Shown here: positions 27,988 to 38,448 of the stretch, one piece after another
How the letters are laid out: each line of letters begins with the position of its first letter
Numbering within the stretch: position 1 is the first letter of the stretch
Assembly (NCBI GenBank): GCA_965223305.1
Contig: CBDCWT010000086.1
Location: 186,001-250,000, forward strand
Direction of reading: 5' to 3'
Length of the DNA stretch: 64,000 nt
From: CBDCWT01 sp965223305
Lineage (GTDB): Bacteria > Planctomycetota > Planctomycetia > Pirellulales > Pirellulaceae
The notes under the pieces: generated by a model
The model's input: the letters and a program-made list of their open reading frames with translations, nothing else
What the model was told of the DNA's origin: nothing
The model's database searches: none
Program-made: the position numbers and the translations under genes

Positions 27988-28075
27988 GCTGCTATCATCA
28001 GGGGTTTTGATGGGACTCGGGTGAACGGCCTCTGCGTAGTCGCAATTCACCGCTACCGAGACGAGGAGCGAGCCG

Positions 28076-28174
28076 ATGGCGAAACCACAGCGGAAAATCA
28101 AGAAGGCGAATCACGGCAAACGCCCCGCGAACGCGAAGGCACGCAAGGCGAAGCGAAAGCACCTCCGTACCTAG
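28076..28174 (+). CDS. 32-residue strongly basic protein
   Basis: A short frame preceded by AGGAG (28064-28068) at ideal spacing. It encodes MAKPQRKIKKANHGKRPANA followed by KARKAKRKHLRT: about half of the residues are Lys or Arg and there is no acidic residue. The composition is that of small ribosome-associated or nucleic-acid-binding proteins. I do not recognise it with certainty. Its stop is 19 nt before the GTG start of the FabZ-like gene, so it is probably the first gene of that operon. Confidence 0.72.
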   Translation: MAKPQRKIKKANHGKRPANAKARKAKRKHLRT

Positions 28175-28193
28175 CGCACGCGGAGGTGGTCTC

Positions 28194-28703
28194 GTGGGCA
28201 AACAGCTGATCTGCGATCTGGCACTGATCGACCAGAATCGCGTGATTGCCGACATCGAAGAGATTCGCAAGCACAATCCGCAGCGGTTCGAAATGGAGCA
28301 GCTGACCGCGATTGTGCATGAGGATCGTGAACGCAACATTTGTGTTGGCTACAAGGATGTCTCGATAGACGAATTCTGGATGCGTGGCCATATGCCCGGC
28401 CTGCCGCTTATGCCAGGTGTTGTGATGCTCGAAGCTGCCGCTCAGCTGTGCAGCTTCTACACACAAAAACATAATCTGCTGGGAGCGAGGATGGTCGGTT
28501 TCGGCGGGTTGGAGGAAGTTCGATTTCGGGATCCTGTCATACCGGGAGATCGTCTTTTCTTGATGTGCCAGCTTGTCAAGCGGCGGCCTAAACGAATCAT
28601 CATCAGCCGCTTTCAGGGAGTTGTCGGCGCGTCTGTCGTCGTCGAGGGCGTGCTGAAGGGCATCCCGATTCCTGTTGAGATGTTGGCCAAGCAAGAGAGC
28701 TGA
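28194..28703 (+). CDS. FabZ/FabA-like hotdog dehydratase
   Basis: The 169-residue protein has the hotdog-fold beta-hydroxyacyl-ACP dehydratase signature, RGHMPGLPLMPGVVMLEAAAQL read in two overlapping parts, with H66 and E80 spaced 14 residues apart as are the catalytic His and Glu of FabZ. The usual HFPG is HMPG here. It should dehydrate 3-hydroxyacyl chains on ACP or a related carrier. Many planctomycetes have several such proteins, so this may serve a special lipid or polyketide pathway rather than core fatty acid synthesis. The start is GTG at 28194 with GGAGGTGG just upstream. It lies between the small basic protein gene and trmB. Confidence 0.86.
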   Translation: MGKQLICDLALIDQNRVIADIEEIRKHNPQRFEMEQLTAIVHEDRERNICVGYKDVSIDEFWMRGHMPGLPLMPGVVMLEAAAQLCSFYTQKHNLLGARMVGFGGLEEVRFRDPVIPGDRLFLMCQLVKRRPKRIIISRFQGVVGASVVVEGVLKGIPIPVEMLAKQES

Positions 28704-28735
28704 TAGTGTTGCAGGAGCGGTCGTCGGGCTGAGTC

Positions 28736-29377
28736 ATGGGACGGCGCGCGTTACGAAAAGTCGACCCGTCTCTAGACCTCGCTGCATTTCTTTTCGAACT
28801 CGATCAACTTACTCCACCTCTTGAACCGTGTGACTTCTTCGGCGGGCCGGCGCCTCTGGAGGTGGAGGTGGGTAGCGGTAAAGGGCTGTTTCTCGCGACT
28901 GCGGCGGCCGAGCAGCGTGACCGGAACTACCTTGGAATCGAGCTGGCCCGCAAGTACGCCCGGTACGCCGCAGCGCGCCTGGCAAAACACCAGCTGGAGA
29001 ACGCTTGCTTGATCTGCGGTGATGCCGTGCGGATCTTTCGCGAGTTCCTGACCGCCGAAACGGCGGCTGCAGTACACGTCTACTTTCCTGACCCCTGGTG
29101 GAAGAAGCGGCATCGCAAGCGCCGTGTCATACAGGCCGATTTTCTCAAGGACGTCGAGCGAGTGTTGCAAACCGAAGGCAGATTGCACTTTTGGACGGAC
29201 GTCGAGGAGTACTTCAGCGAGTCAATTGACCTGGTGCGGGCCACAACGGCGTTGGCCGGTCCCTACGTGGTGCCGGAGGTCGGCGCAGCACACGACCTTG
29301 ACTTTCGCACGCACTTCGAACGGCGAATGCGGCAGAGTGACAGGCCGGTATTTCGTGCCGAGTTTGAGAAAACGTAA
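28736..29377 (+). CDS. trmB: tRNA (guanine-N7-)-methyltransferase
   Basis: The 213-residue protein has the SAM-binding loop VEVGSGKGLF (about residues 43-52), the GIELARKYA strand, and the TrmB-specific motif YFPDPWWKKRHRKRR (about 115-129), ending in a TDVEEYF segment. It methylates G46 in the variable loop of tRNA. The length is normal for bacterial TrmB. It starts 32 nt after the FabZ-like gene and is followed after 30 nt by the enolase-superfamily gene, all on the same strand. Confidence 0.96.
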   Translation: MGRRALRKVDPSLDLAAFLFELDQLTPPLEPCDFFGGPAPLEVEVGSGKGLFLATAAAEQRDRNYLGIELARKYARYAAARLAKHQLENACLICGDAVRIFREFLTAETAAAVHVYFPDPWWKKRHRKRRVIQADFLKDVERVLQTEGRLHFWTDVEEYFSESIDLVRATTALAGPYVVPEVGAAHDLDFRTHFERRMRQSDRPVFRAEFEKT

Positions 29378-29407
29378 ATCCCTCTTCCCCACAACAGAGT
29401 AACGATC

Positions 29408-30601
29408 ATGCGAATCGCTGAGTTTAAGTGCTTGCATGCCGATGCCGGATTTCGAACGTTCGATTTTCTCAAGCTAACGACCGACGAAGGGCTGATCGGT
29501 TGGAGCGAATACAACGAGTCGTTCGGCGGTTTGGGGGTGACTTCGGTAATCGAGAATCTGGTGCCGGTAATTGTCGGAGAAGATCCGCGTGCCTACGAGC
29601 GGCTTGCGGCGCAGCTTTACGCACAGCGAAGGCAGGCCAGCGGGGGGATCGCCCAGCAAGCGATCGGCGCGATCGAGAATGCGCTGCTGGATATCAAGGC
29701 GAAGGCGCTCGGCATACCCGTCTACGAGATGCTCGGCGGGCCGGTGCGCGATCGGATCCGTCTCTATTGGTCACATTGCGGGACCTATCGGGTCAACTGG
29801 GCCGATAGTTTCGGTGCCCCTCCTTTGCGGACGTTGGACGACGTCGTCGCACAGGGCAGAGAAGTTGCCGAGAGTGGCTATACGGCGCTGAAGACGAATA
29901 TTTTCCAGCTGGGCGAGCAGCCTTGCATGTATGCGCCGGGATTCGGACGCGGCGTTGGATTCCCCGAGCTCAATGTCGATCGCGTGCTGATTCACACCCT
30001 GGCCGACCAGCTGACAGCTTTCCGGGAAGGCGCAGGCTCCGAAATCGACATCTTGGTTGACCTGAATTTCAACTTTAAGACCGAAGGCTTTGTCGCTGTG
30101 GCTCGGGCGCTCGAGCCGTTCGACTTGCTGTGGGTCGAGCTGGATACCTATAGTCCAGATGCACTGGCCTACATCCGACGGTCGACGACGATTCCGGTTG
30201 CTTCGGGGGAGTCGCTCTTTCGTCGTCGCGAGTACAAGCCGTATTTTGATGCGCAAGCCATGGATATCGCCATTATCGACAACCCTTGGAACGGCGTCGC
30301 GGAAGGACTCAAGATTGCCTCCTTGGCGGATGTGTGCGAGATCAACGTAGCGCCCCACAACTTTTACGGTCACCTGGCCACGATGATGAACGCACACTTC
30401 TGTGCGGTCGTACCGAATTTCCGGATCATGGAAATCGACTGTGACTTTGTTCCCTGGCACGACGATCTGTTTACCGTCGCACCTCAAATCGAAGATGGGC
30501 ACTTGATCTTGCCCACGGGTGCTGGGTGGGGAACGGAGATTAACGAAGAAGCCGTGGCCGCCCATCCGCCCCGGGCGCAAGGTGGGCCGTTCGAGCAGTG
30601 A
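29408..30601 (+). CDS. Mandelate racemase/muconate lactonizing enzyme family protein (enolase superfamily)
   Basis: The 397-residue protein has the capping domain plus barrel of the enolase superfamily. Candidate Mg ligands follow the D-E-E pattern at the ends of successive strands: D218 (ILVDLNF), E244 (WVELD) and E268 (ASGESLF). K162 (ALKTNIF) and H317 (APHNFYG) are placed as general base or acid as in the mandelate racemase or glucarate/galactarate groups. It probably dehydrates or epimerises a sugar acid or related carboxylate. The substrate cannot be read from sequence. It is the last gene of the basic protein-FabZ-trmB run, with which it has no obvious metabolic link. Confidence 0.9.
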   Translation: MRIAEFKCLHADAGFRTFDFLKLTTDEGLIGWSEYNESFGGLGVTSVIENLVPVIVGEDPRAYERLAAQLYAQRRQASGGIAQQAIGAIENALLDIKAKALGIPVYEMLGGPVRDRIRLYWSHCGTYRVNWADSFGAPPLRTLDDVVAQGREVAESGYTALKTNIFQLGEQPCMYAPGFGRGVGFPELNVDRVLIHTLADQLTAFREGAGSEIDILVDLNFNFKTEGFVAVARALEPFDLLWVELDTYSPDALAYIRRSTTIPVASGESLFRRREYKPYFDAQAMDIAIIDNPWNGVAEGLKIASLADVCEINVAPHNFYGHLATMMNAHFCAVVPNFRIMEIDCDFVPWHDDLFTVAPQIEDGHLILPTGAGWGTEINEEAVAAHPPRAQGGPFEQ

Positions 30602-30607
30602 GGTTAG

Positions 30608-32964
30608 CTACGCGTCCCATTGGCTGAGTTTTTCGGTCCAGCCGGTTAAGTCCGAGCGTTTCTTTTCGAACAGTCCGAAGAGGACCAGGATGCCAATGCC
30701 TAAACAGATGCCAAAGGCCCACCAAGGCCAAACATGGTCGAGCCGCTGCTGAGCGTGCATTACCATCGAGACCAACGACACAAATAGGAACGAAGTGCCG
30801 AGATAGAGGTATGCCCGTACGCGAATGGCCATACCGACAAGAACCCCTAGCACCGACAAGGTCGCGAGGATGATCGGAGGCCAAAGCTGGGTGCCGACGC
30901 CCCCGATGAAAACCTCGCTGGTCGAACTTACGTAGATCACCGCAACACAGCCATAGCGGACCAGCGTTAGCTGCTGAGGGGTGAGACGGTCTCGCCGCCA
31001 CTGCGCTGCGAGCAACAGGCTTGCAGCTGGGGGAATAAGCCAGAACTGTGGTCGATCCAAAATGCTCCAGTGGTCGAAGTTGCTGTAAAAGGTCCACAAT
31101 GCAAGGTTGCCGAACAGGATCGACGAGCAGCCCAAGATCAGCGAACCTCGCACGATGCCGACCCCCAGATGTAGGATGCCGAGCGCCAGTAGGACGGCTG
31201 ATCGATCGGCTTCGCTAGCAACGAACCACATCAAAACAGCCGGCAAGAAGGAGACGACGATTCCACTGGTTCCCAGCGGGTCTGCCAGCACCTCGATGTC
31301 ACGCCGCCGAAATAACTCGGCCAGCCCCGCACCGGCGAAACTAACTGCGATGAGGATTACGGCCAGTACTTGAAGAGGCCGAACTGAAACAGCCAGGGGA
31401 ACTGTCAGCCACAAATGCAATACAAGCAGCGCTGCGACAACTTGCGCAGCGTAGACGTACATCTTGCGGACGGAGGTTGACGCTGAGAGTGGATCGTAGT
31501 TCGGGTTCACGGCCATCACGACAAGCCCCACTGTCATCAACACCAGCGCAATCGCCACCGCAGCCGCTTCCAGCGTGCCGATTGCCGCGACGCCCACTCC
31601 CGGCTCGAATATCGACAGCTCGAACAGCAGGATACCTAACAAGGTCACTAACGCTGCGACGGCGACGATTCCAGTGGCTTTCCGAATCGCCGACAACCAC
31701 TGCTCGCTAAATCGATACAACCTTGGTACGAGAGCTCCATAGAAGTAGGTCATGCACCCAGTCACCACCATCAGGCGAACTAGCCGCTGGATCCAGACTT
31801 GCTCCGCGGGTCCGATCGCGACGTCAGCCCAGCTGCAGTAGATGCCGAATAGGGCAAAGAAGACGAGCGACGACACGGCAACCGTTTGTCTGCGAACCGA
31901 GGATGCGACTGCCGCAAGTCCCAAGGCCGCACATAGCGGGACCATCGCCGCGGTGAAACGCACGGCCCGTTCTGCAGCGTTCCAGGTCAGCGGAAGCTGA
32001 GCCAGCACCAGTATGCAGAAGAGTACCATCAGGCTGCCGATCAGCCAGCTGTGACTGCGCTGCACGAGTTGGCGAGCGTCGTCTATCCAGAGCCGCTCGC
32101 CGAGTTGGATGGCCGCGGCACGGCGCCGCCAGATCCAACCGACTGTGGCTAGGTAAGCCGCTACCGAAACGCTGCAGAAGGGAAAGAGGTCGACGTCCCC
32201 GCGCATCAGCATCAGTACCGGTAGGCAGGAGGCTGCCAGACCCCAGTAGAACAACGCCGGAAATCCGAATTCGTGATGCGCGGTCCCAAAGCAGAGCCAC
32301 GGCCAACATGCCACAGCTGGCGATGACTAGCCAGCCGGTAGGGTTCTCGATGAACCAGCCTCGGCCGAGCGGCGCGGATCGCCCTGCTGGGACCAGCAAC
32401 TCGCTGAATGTCAGTAGGGATTGCACGGCAACGAGACCGACCGCGGCGACCCGAGGATAGAGAGGCCAGCGACTAGGAGGCAGCATGCCTGTGCCGCGCT
32501 GGCGATCAACCTCAAGGAAGAGCCACAGGAGAGCGTATAGGCAGGACGCGACGAGTCCCGCCGTGAAACAGACGAATCCATTCGGCAGCTTGAATCCAAC
32601 CCGTGAGGCCGACAAACACCATCCCGATGACGATTAACAGTTGCCCGAGATAGGCGAGCAGCGGTCCGAAGCGGAGCACCAGCACACTCGTGAGCACGAA
32701 CAGACCGCCGAGAGCCGCCAGCGCCCATTGAGGACGGGGATCCTCGACGACAGACAGGAATCCCAGGTAGAGCGTGAAAACAACCGGCTAGGAGGGCGAG
32801 CCAGCCACCGGCCGCCTTCCCCGCTGTCCGGGGACTCGGCTGCCCCGGTACCAGCTCGCCTTGCTCGTTCGCACGAGCAGCCACGGCGTAACCACTGACG
32901 ATGCCGCGATGGCGACGCCGCCCAACATCGTCAGCCGAAACGCCGCCCACGAGGAAGGAGCCAT
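30608..32964 (-). pseudogene. Large polytopic membrane protein gene (B), broken by frameshifts
   Basis: An ATG at 32964 opens MAPSSWAAFRLTMLGG. The protein can be followed to 30608 only by changing frame several times: twice between about 32840 and 32770, near 32590 and near 32300. The last 568 codons are uninterrupted. The composite is about 785 residues with some twenty hydrophobic segments and no catalytic motif. It resembles the uncharacterised planctomycete polytopic proteins and probably pairs with gene A just upstream, whose second half has a similar hydrophobic pattern. The 3' end meets the convergent enolase-superfamily gene with only 6 bp between stops. Function unknown; whether it is truly inactive depends on the accuracy of the sequence. 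Confidence 0.7.
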
Positions 32965-33063
32965 GGTGTGAACCGTGGCTGCGAGAACACCTCAAAGTGA
33001 GGTGGTTGCTCCCGCTGATAACCAGGCTGCGTATCGGCTAACGTGGTGCGCGAAATACCAAGG

Positions 33064-33207
33064 TTACAGCAATGCTGTGGCCGCTAGGCACGCGTAGCCT
33101 AGCGGCGAGCCGATCGTCGCAGTGAGCGAAGTGGTGGAGAGTGGCTGAGTGACAATTGTTCCGATTGCCGCGGTGGCCAGGAGTAATGTCATCACGCCGG
33201 GGATCAT
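33064..33207 (-). CDS. Short hydrophobic frame directly after gene A
   Basis: The stop codon of the last gene A segment is followed at once by an ATG in the same frame. It starts a 47-codon hydrophobic frame (MIPGVMTLLLATAAIGTIVT at its start, then LGYACLAATALL). It could be the original C-terminus of gene A cut off by a nonsense change, or a tiny coupled membrane protein. Nothing else supports it. Confidence 0.3.
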   Translation of the reverse strand: MIPGVMTLLLATAAIGTIVTQPLSTTSLTATIGSPLGYACLAATALL

Positions 33208-36200
33208 TCACGTGTGCAAACAGGCGTGAGTCATCGATCGGTTGCGACTGCCGGACCCTTCGATCCTGCGATGGAGTGCAATCCAGAGAAGACCATAGCC
33301 CGCGGCATAAATTGCTGCGAATTGGAATACGCGAACAAGGCGAGCCAGCAGAGCGACGTTGTCATGGACGGCGAACAGGATGATCGTAGCCGTTACTAAG
33401 TACATCAAAATTAACGTCCCACACCACGCGTAATACGACTCGCGCCGCTGTACTGCATGAGACAACAAGGTCGTCACTATGATCATCAATGGCACGCCAT
33501 AGTTGACTTCTACGAGCATCGATCGAGTTGCAAAGAATGAGTCCGGGGCAGGGCCCCCGAAGGGTAGTCCCTGAATGCCGCGCGAGGCGGCGACCGTCAT
33601 CAAGACGAGTACCGGTACGATTTGCCAGCGCTAGCGATAGCCAGGTGAACGCGGCCGGCAGCGTTGGTAAGGAGTATTCTCTGGAAGCGGGGCGCAGCAA
33701 GTCGCGTAGCCAGATCCAGCAACGGCTCAGCTGCTCGTGGCGCCCACAGCGCCAGTGCCACCAGCAACCCGAATGTGGATAGAGACCAACGGAGAGCCGA
33801 GGCCGTGGCCACGTGTTGCCCGCAGGGCAACGCGGCCAGCAACGCTACGGTGCAACCTAGAAAACAGTAGCAAGACCAGGGGCCATTCGCGATGGCCGGT
33901 CGGCCAGCCAGACTCCAGTACCGCACACAAGACAGATGAGTGGGATCCACGAACTGGCTCCGAACTCTGCCAGCCACCGGACAGTCGTTGCAGACCAAAT
34001 CGAACGGTCCGGAGCCAACTCGGCAAGTGCACCGGGTACGATCGAGATCAGGGCTCCGCCCAGCAGACTCGCCACCAATAGGGCTAGGATCGACTGGTCT
34101 ACGGAAAGGGACCGACCTCGAATCAGGCGGCGGTAACCGTCTCCCTCAGGTGTCCAGAACCGCACCAGGTTCCAACCTAGAGCAACGCCTGCCAACACGA
34201 ACAGCAGCAGGCTGGTAAAGCGGGCATCTTGCCAAGACTCGCAGACTCCCCATCGCAAACTTCCATACGCCGCACTCGCGCCTGCAGTCGCAAACAGCAG
34301 ACCCTGAAACACGGCAAACTCCTGCTCCTTACGCCGTGCGATCGTACCAACCAGCCACACAATGCAGACCACCGTCAGCTCTGCCGCCAGCACGCCGAAT
34401 TGGGTGGCGTGCAGCCACACCAGCAAAGGAACGGCCAAGCCGGAACTTACCAGACCTGCTCGAGAAAGCTCATCTGCTGCAGCACGATGCCGGACAACCA
34501 GGCCGATGGCTGCTGCGAGTCCGCAGGTCGCGGCGTGAATGAGGAGTGCCAAGAGGCCGGCGTGCAGCCAACCTGTCGTGAGCCAGGGCAGTTGCTCTCG
34601 TAGCGGCAAGTTCAACACCAGCGCGTGGAATAGGGCGAGAAACAGCAAGCTGGCCGCGCCGCGCAGGATACTGCGAGCTCCGAACCAGCTGCCTGCCGCT
34701 AATGCCGAGCACGCGTAGACAAACAGTACCGCGGTCGCTGGATAGAGGTCCCCAGTGCCCCCGGTCCAGTGGTTGGCAAATCCGGCAGCGAATGCCACTG
34801 CAACGCTTACCACCGCCAAGAAAAATGTCGAGCCGATCCAGTAAGCATGCTGGCGCGGGGCAACTGCGGCGTGTCGGATCATCACCATTACGGCGATCAT
34901 CGTCGCCGCGGCAATCGCCAACGCAACCGTAGTCGTCGAGGAGGCTAGCAGGGTCAGCGGAGTGGTGGCCAGCCCGGCGTCGCTGTAATGCCCGAGCATC
35001 CAATGGCACGTGACGGTCGTACAGATTCCCAGATTCACGGCAGCGCCAACCGGGTGCGCTGGCAGGTTGGTTCGAAAACCGGCTGCGGCGAGAACGACGA
35101 AGTTCAACGCCGAGACCAGGATCACGAACTCAGGATCCGGCCACGCCAGTCCAAGCGCCACGAGACCCAAGAAACCGCCCAGTACGGCGACCGCCGTGCC
35201 GATGGTGCCTAAGAGTCCGCTGTCTTTTTCACCGCAGCGGCTTTGAACGGTATGACCAACGATGATGAAAACAGCGGACACAATCGGCAGCAGCACGGAC
35301 AAATGGCTCACTGCCCCAGTTGGTGAAGCTGCCCGCGCTACGAGCAAGCCGACTGCGGTAGCTAGGGAAAACAGACCGAGTCCCAGTGTCATGAGAACCC
35401 GTTCGATGTCGCGAGGTGCGTTATCCGGTCGCGCGCGAACTCGGTGGATGATGCCAGCATTGCCTATCAGCACGCCCAACAGCGGCACTGCTGCCAACAG
35501 TTGCCACCCTATGCCGTCCGTTACTGCGGCGACACGATTGATCCACGGTTGCGCGAGGCTGCAGGTCATGATCGGTACCGCAGGCATCCACCAGTCCTCG
35601 TCGAACAGCTTCCGGCACGACGAGTAAGTCATGGCGGAAAACGTGATTGCACCGATGACGAGCGCGGTGAGAAACCACAGGTCGTTTACCGCCCGCAACT
35701 GCGAACCATGCGTAATCAGGCTCGCCGCCAGGAAGTTAAGCGGCACCAGCAGCAGTCCAATCGTGAGCACCCCCTGGCTGGTTGAACGGAGGTTCCATTT
35801 GCTCAATGTGTAGCGACCCGCGGCGTGGATGGCGGCGGTGACCAGCATAAACAGCAGCGCCGGGAAATAGGGGATCGTCCGTTTCAATTCCTCCTGCAGG
35901 CTCAGCACCAGGCCCACCGCGCTGCCCACCACCAACATGCCACTGAGCAGCTCTCCCCAACGTATGTTCTTTTCAAGCATGAAGCTGGACAGCACCTCGG
36001 TCATTCTCCGCCTAGGAGGCGGAGAATCTTCTACCGGCTTTTCGTGTGCCCGAGTTTCCTCGGCCACGGCCGTTCGCTGTGGAGGCACCGCGGCCGGTTC
36101 ATCGACGAGTTCCGCGACCACCGCTGGCGGTGAACGGCGAGACGCTGCCTCCGTGACGGGTGTCGATTCGCTTGGCGAAGGCGCAGCCGGAGCGTAACGT

Positions 36201-36472
36201 GGCGGCAGTTCCCGCTGCTGCAAGCCGAGGTCTGACTCGAGTTGTTCCCGGAGTAAGTCGTAGGTCGCTCTGGGAATACGGTCCTCGCCGATCAGCCGAT
36301 CGAGGTAACGGCACGTCGCCAAGAGCTCGGACGCGCCGTCGTGCCGCTGCGGGGGAGTGCCGCGCAGCCCCCTCCAGACGGTGGCCGTGAGTAGCCAGAT
36401 TCCGTGCCCGACGACGGCGAGTACGGCGAGGCTAATCGAAAGTGAACAGAGAATGCCGAAAAAATCGGTCAT
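33208..36472 (-). pseudogene. Large polytopic membrane protein gene (A), 3' part frameshifted
   Basis: The first 871 codons (36472 to 33857) are uninterrupted. They give an N-terminal membrane segment, a polar proline-rich linker (about 60-160), SFMLEKNIRWGELLSGMLV (about 165-183) and then more than twenty hydrophobic segments. The family-like part continues after 33880 in another frame (CTVALLAALPCG, LVALALWAPRA), shifts again near 33690-33640 and runs to 33208 (MLVEVNYGVPLMIIVTTLL). A complete product would be about 1090 residues. The ENIRWGELLSG start of the membrane part recalls DUF2157/DUF2339-like multi-span proteins, but I cannot assign a function. The upstream ankyrin gene is divergent. 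Confidence 0.7.
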
Positions 36473-36774
36473 TTTGCACCATTTGGGACAACCAGGGCAG
36501 AGTGCGGCTTCAGCGCGCGGGGGCGGCTCTATCTATCTGTAGCCCGTTTCTAGTTCAGCAGTGCGCGCTGGATGGCGATTTTCTCGAAAAGGGCCGTCTT
36601 TTTCGAGGTCGATCAACTCCCTGGCTGACGTTTGAATTGGTTGCCCCTGATTTCAGGACCGTTCGACCGCATCACCGTCGACTCTCCCCATTTTGTGGCC
36701 AAATTTTCCAAAACGGAGGAGAATCGAACCTTCACACCAACGATTCTGGAAACACGTGATGATTGAGGAACTAC
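36473..36774. other. Intergenic region between divergent genes, nothing recognised
   Basis: This 302-bp gap lies between membrane gene A and the ankyrin gene. It contains no member of the repeat families and no convincing open frame. The last bases hold GATTGAGGA, the probable ribosome-binding site of the ankyrin gene. Confidence 0.5.
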
Positions 36775-38403
36775 ATGATTCGGCCTATAGCGTTGGAGAA
36801 GAACGAGCCTCTGTTGTGGTCAACCGGTACGGGCACCGATGTCTGGAGAATGTTCTGTGCATGCATTGCAGGAGACTTAGAAGCGATCGAGCGGCTCATC
36901 CATAGAGACCCGTCGCTGGTGCGCAGCCATTATGCCTATCGTACGCCCCTGTACTTCGCCGTTCGTGAGAACCAACTCGATGCCGTGGCCTACCTATTGC
37001 GCCATGGGGCCAACCCCTTCCCGCTAGGAGTCGATGACGGTTTGCTCGACATCTGCCGCGACCGCGGATACCACGAGCTGGAGAAGCTATTGGAAACAGC
37101 TCTCGCTAGCGGTCACGGCGCTTCACCCCGAGGGGAAGCCGTGGCAACCGCGATACGCGAGCGTGACCTACCACAGGTGCGAAGTTTGCTTGAAAAATCG
37201 CCACAGCTGCTGCATACCGGGGATCGGCGATCGAACCAGCCTATCCACTGGGCCACCATGACGCGACAGCTCGACGTGATCGACGAGTTGCTCACGCGCG
37301 GAGCGGACATCAACTCGGCGCGAGACGACGGTGCGCGCCCGATCCAGCTGACTAACGGCGACTATTACTACCGTGGCTGGCGCGACGTTCCTTCCGACAT
37401 CGACACCACGCCGTCAGAAGTACTCGCCCATCTCCGTGAACGTGGCGCCTTCGTAGACATCTGCACAGCGGCGAGCGTTGGCGACTACGACCGAGTGGAG
37501 GAACTGCTTGATGAAGATCCCGCTTTGGCCAACCACGTCTCCGAGTATGTGACCTACTATGTGGGCTCGGGAACGCCGTTGAAGAACGCTGCCTCCCAGG
37601 GACATCTTGAGATCGTGAAGCTCCTGCTCGCGCGAGGAGCCAACCCGAATCTTCCCGAAGAGGGAATCGCACCTCACGGTCATGCCCTCTATGCGGCGGT
37701 TACCAACAAGCACCTGGAAATCGCACGGCTTCTGCTGGAGCACGGCGCTTATCCGGACCCGGAGGTGGAAAGCTCTGCGGATGCTGTGACCAGGGCGATT
37801 ACCAACGCCGACGAAGCGATGATTGACTTGCTCTGCTCGTTCGGCGCCGCTCAGCCGGTACATCTATTGGCGCATAATGGTGATGTGCGGACGGCAGCCG
37901 CGGTCTTTGCAGCCAATCCGGCGCTAGCCAACGACCCTGAGGCCCTTGTCAACGCTGCTGGAGAAGGCCACGGCGCGTTCGTACGGTTACTGCTGCGCTA
38001 CGAGCCGGAGCTGCCCAAACGCATCAGCTTCCCTGCTTGGTCCGTCGGCGCCAAAACGCGTGAACTCAATGAACTGCTGTTCCAACACGGGATGGACCCG
38101 AGCCAACCCGATTGGCTGCTTGTCACGCCTCTGCATCACTTTGCGAGAAACGGGGATTTAGAGAAGGCCGCGTTGTTCATCGAACACGGCGCCGACCTGC
38201 ACGCCCGCGAAGAAGAGTACTGCTCGACGCCGCTCGGTTGGGCGGCCAAGTACGGTACGTTGCCGATGGTCGAGTTCCTGCTGAACTGCGGCGCGAAGCC
38301 AAACCGGCCTGACGATCCGGAATGGGCCACACCGCTGGCCTGGGCCACGCGCCGTGGACACGGCGAAATCGTAGAGCTGCTGAAATACAATGGTGCCGCG
38401 TGA
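36775..38403 (+). CDS. Ankyrin-repeat protein
   Basis: The 542-residue protein is built almost wholly of ankyrin repeats. About twelve units can be seen, such as RTPLYFAVRENQLDAVAYLL, NQPIHWATMTRQLDVIDELL, TPLKNAASQGHLEIVKLLLA and TPLAWATRRGHGEIVELLKY, many with the RGANPN/HGADLH turn. No signal peptide, membrane segment or enzymatic domain is seen, so a cytoplasmic protein-binding role is likely. I choose ATG 36775 rather than the in-frame TTG at 36763 because GAGGA lies 7 nt upstream of the ATG. The codon pattern and base composition look like those of neighbouring genes. Confidence 0.9.
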   Translation: MIRPIALEKNEPLLWSTGTGTDVWRMFCACIAGDLEAIERLIHRDPSLVRSHYAYRTPLYFAVRENQLDAVAYLLRHGANPFPLGVDDGLLDICRDRGYHELEKLLETALASGHGASPRGEAVATAIRERDLPQVRSLLEKSPQLLHTGDRRSNQPIHWATMTRQLDVIDELLTRGADINSARDDGARPIQLTNGDYYYRGWRDVPSDIDTTPSEVLAHLRERGAFVDICTAASVGDYDRVEELLDEDPALANHVSEYVTYYVGSGTPLKNAASQGHLEIVKLLLARGANPNLPEEGIAPHGHALYAAVTNKHLEIARLLLEHGAYPDPEVESSADAVTRAITNADEAMIDLLCSFGAAQPVHLLAHNGDVRTAAAVFAANPALANDPEALVNAAGEGHGAFVRLLLRYEPELPKRISFPAWSVGAKTRELNELLFQHGMDPSQPDWLLVTPLHHFARNGDLEKAALFIEHGADLHAREEEYCSTPLGWAAKYGTLPMVEFLLNCGAKPNRPDDPEWATPLAWATRRGHGEIVELLKYNGAA

Positions 38404-38448
38404 GTGTGTTGGGTGCGCGGCTACTGGGAACACCGGTCGGTTGCGGCT

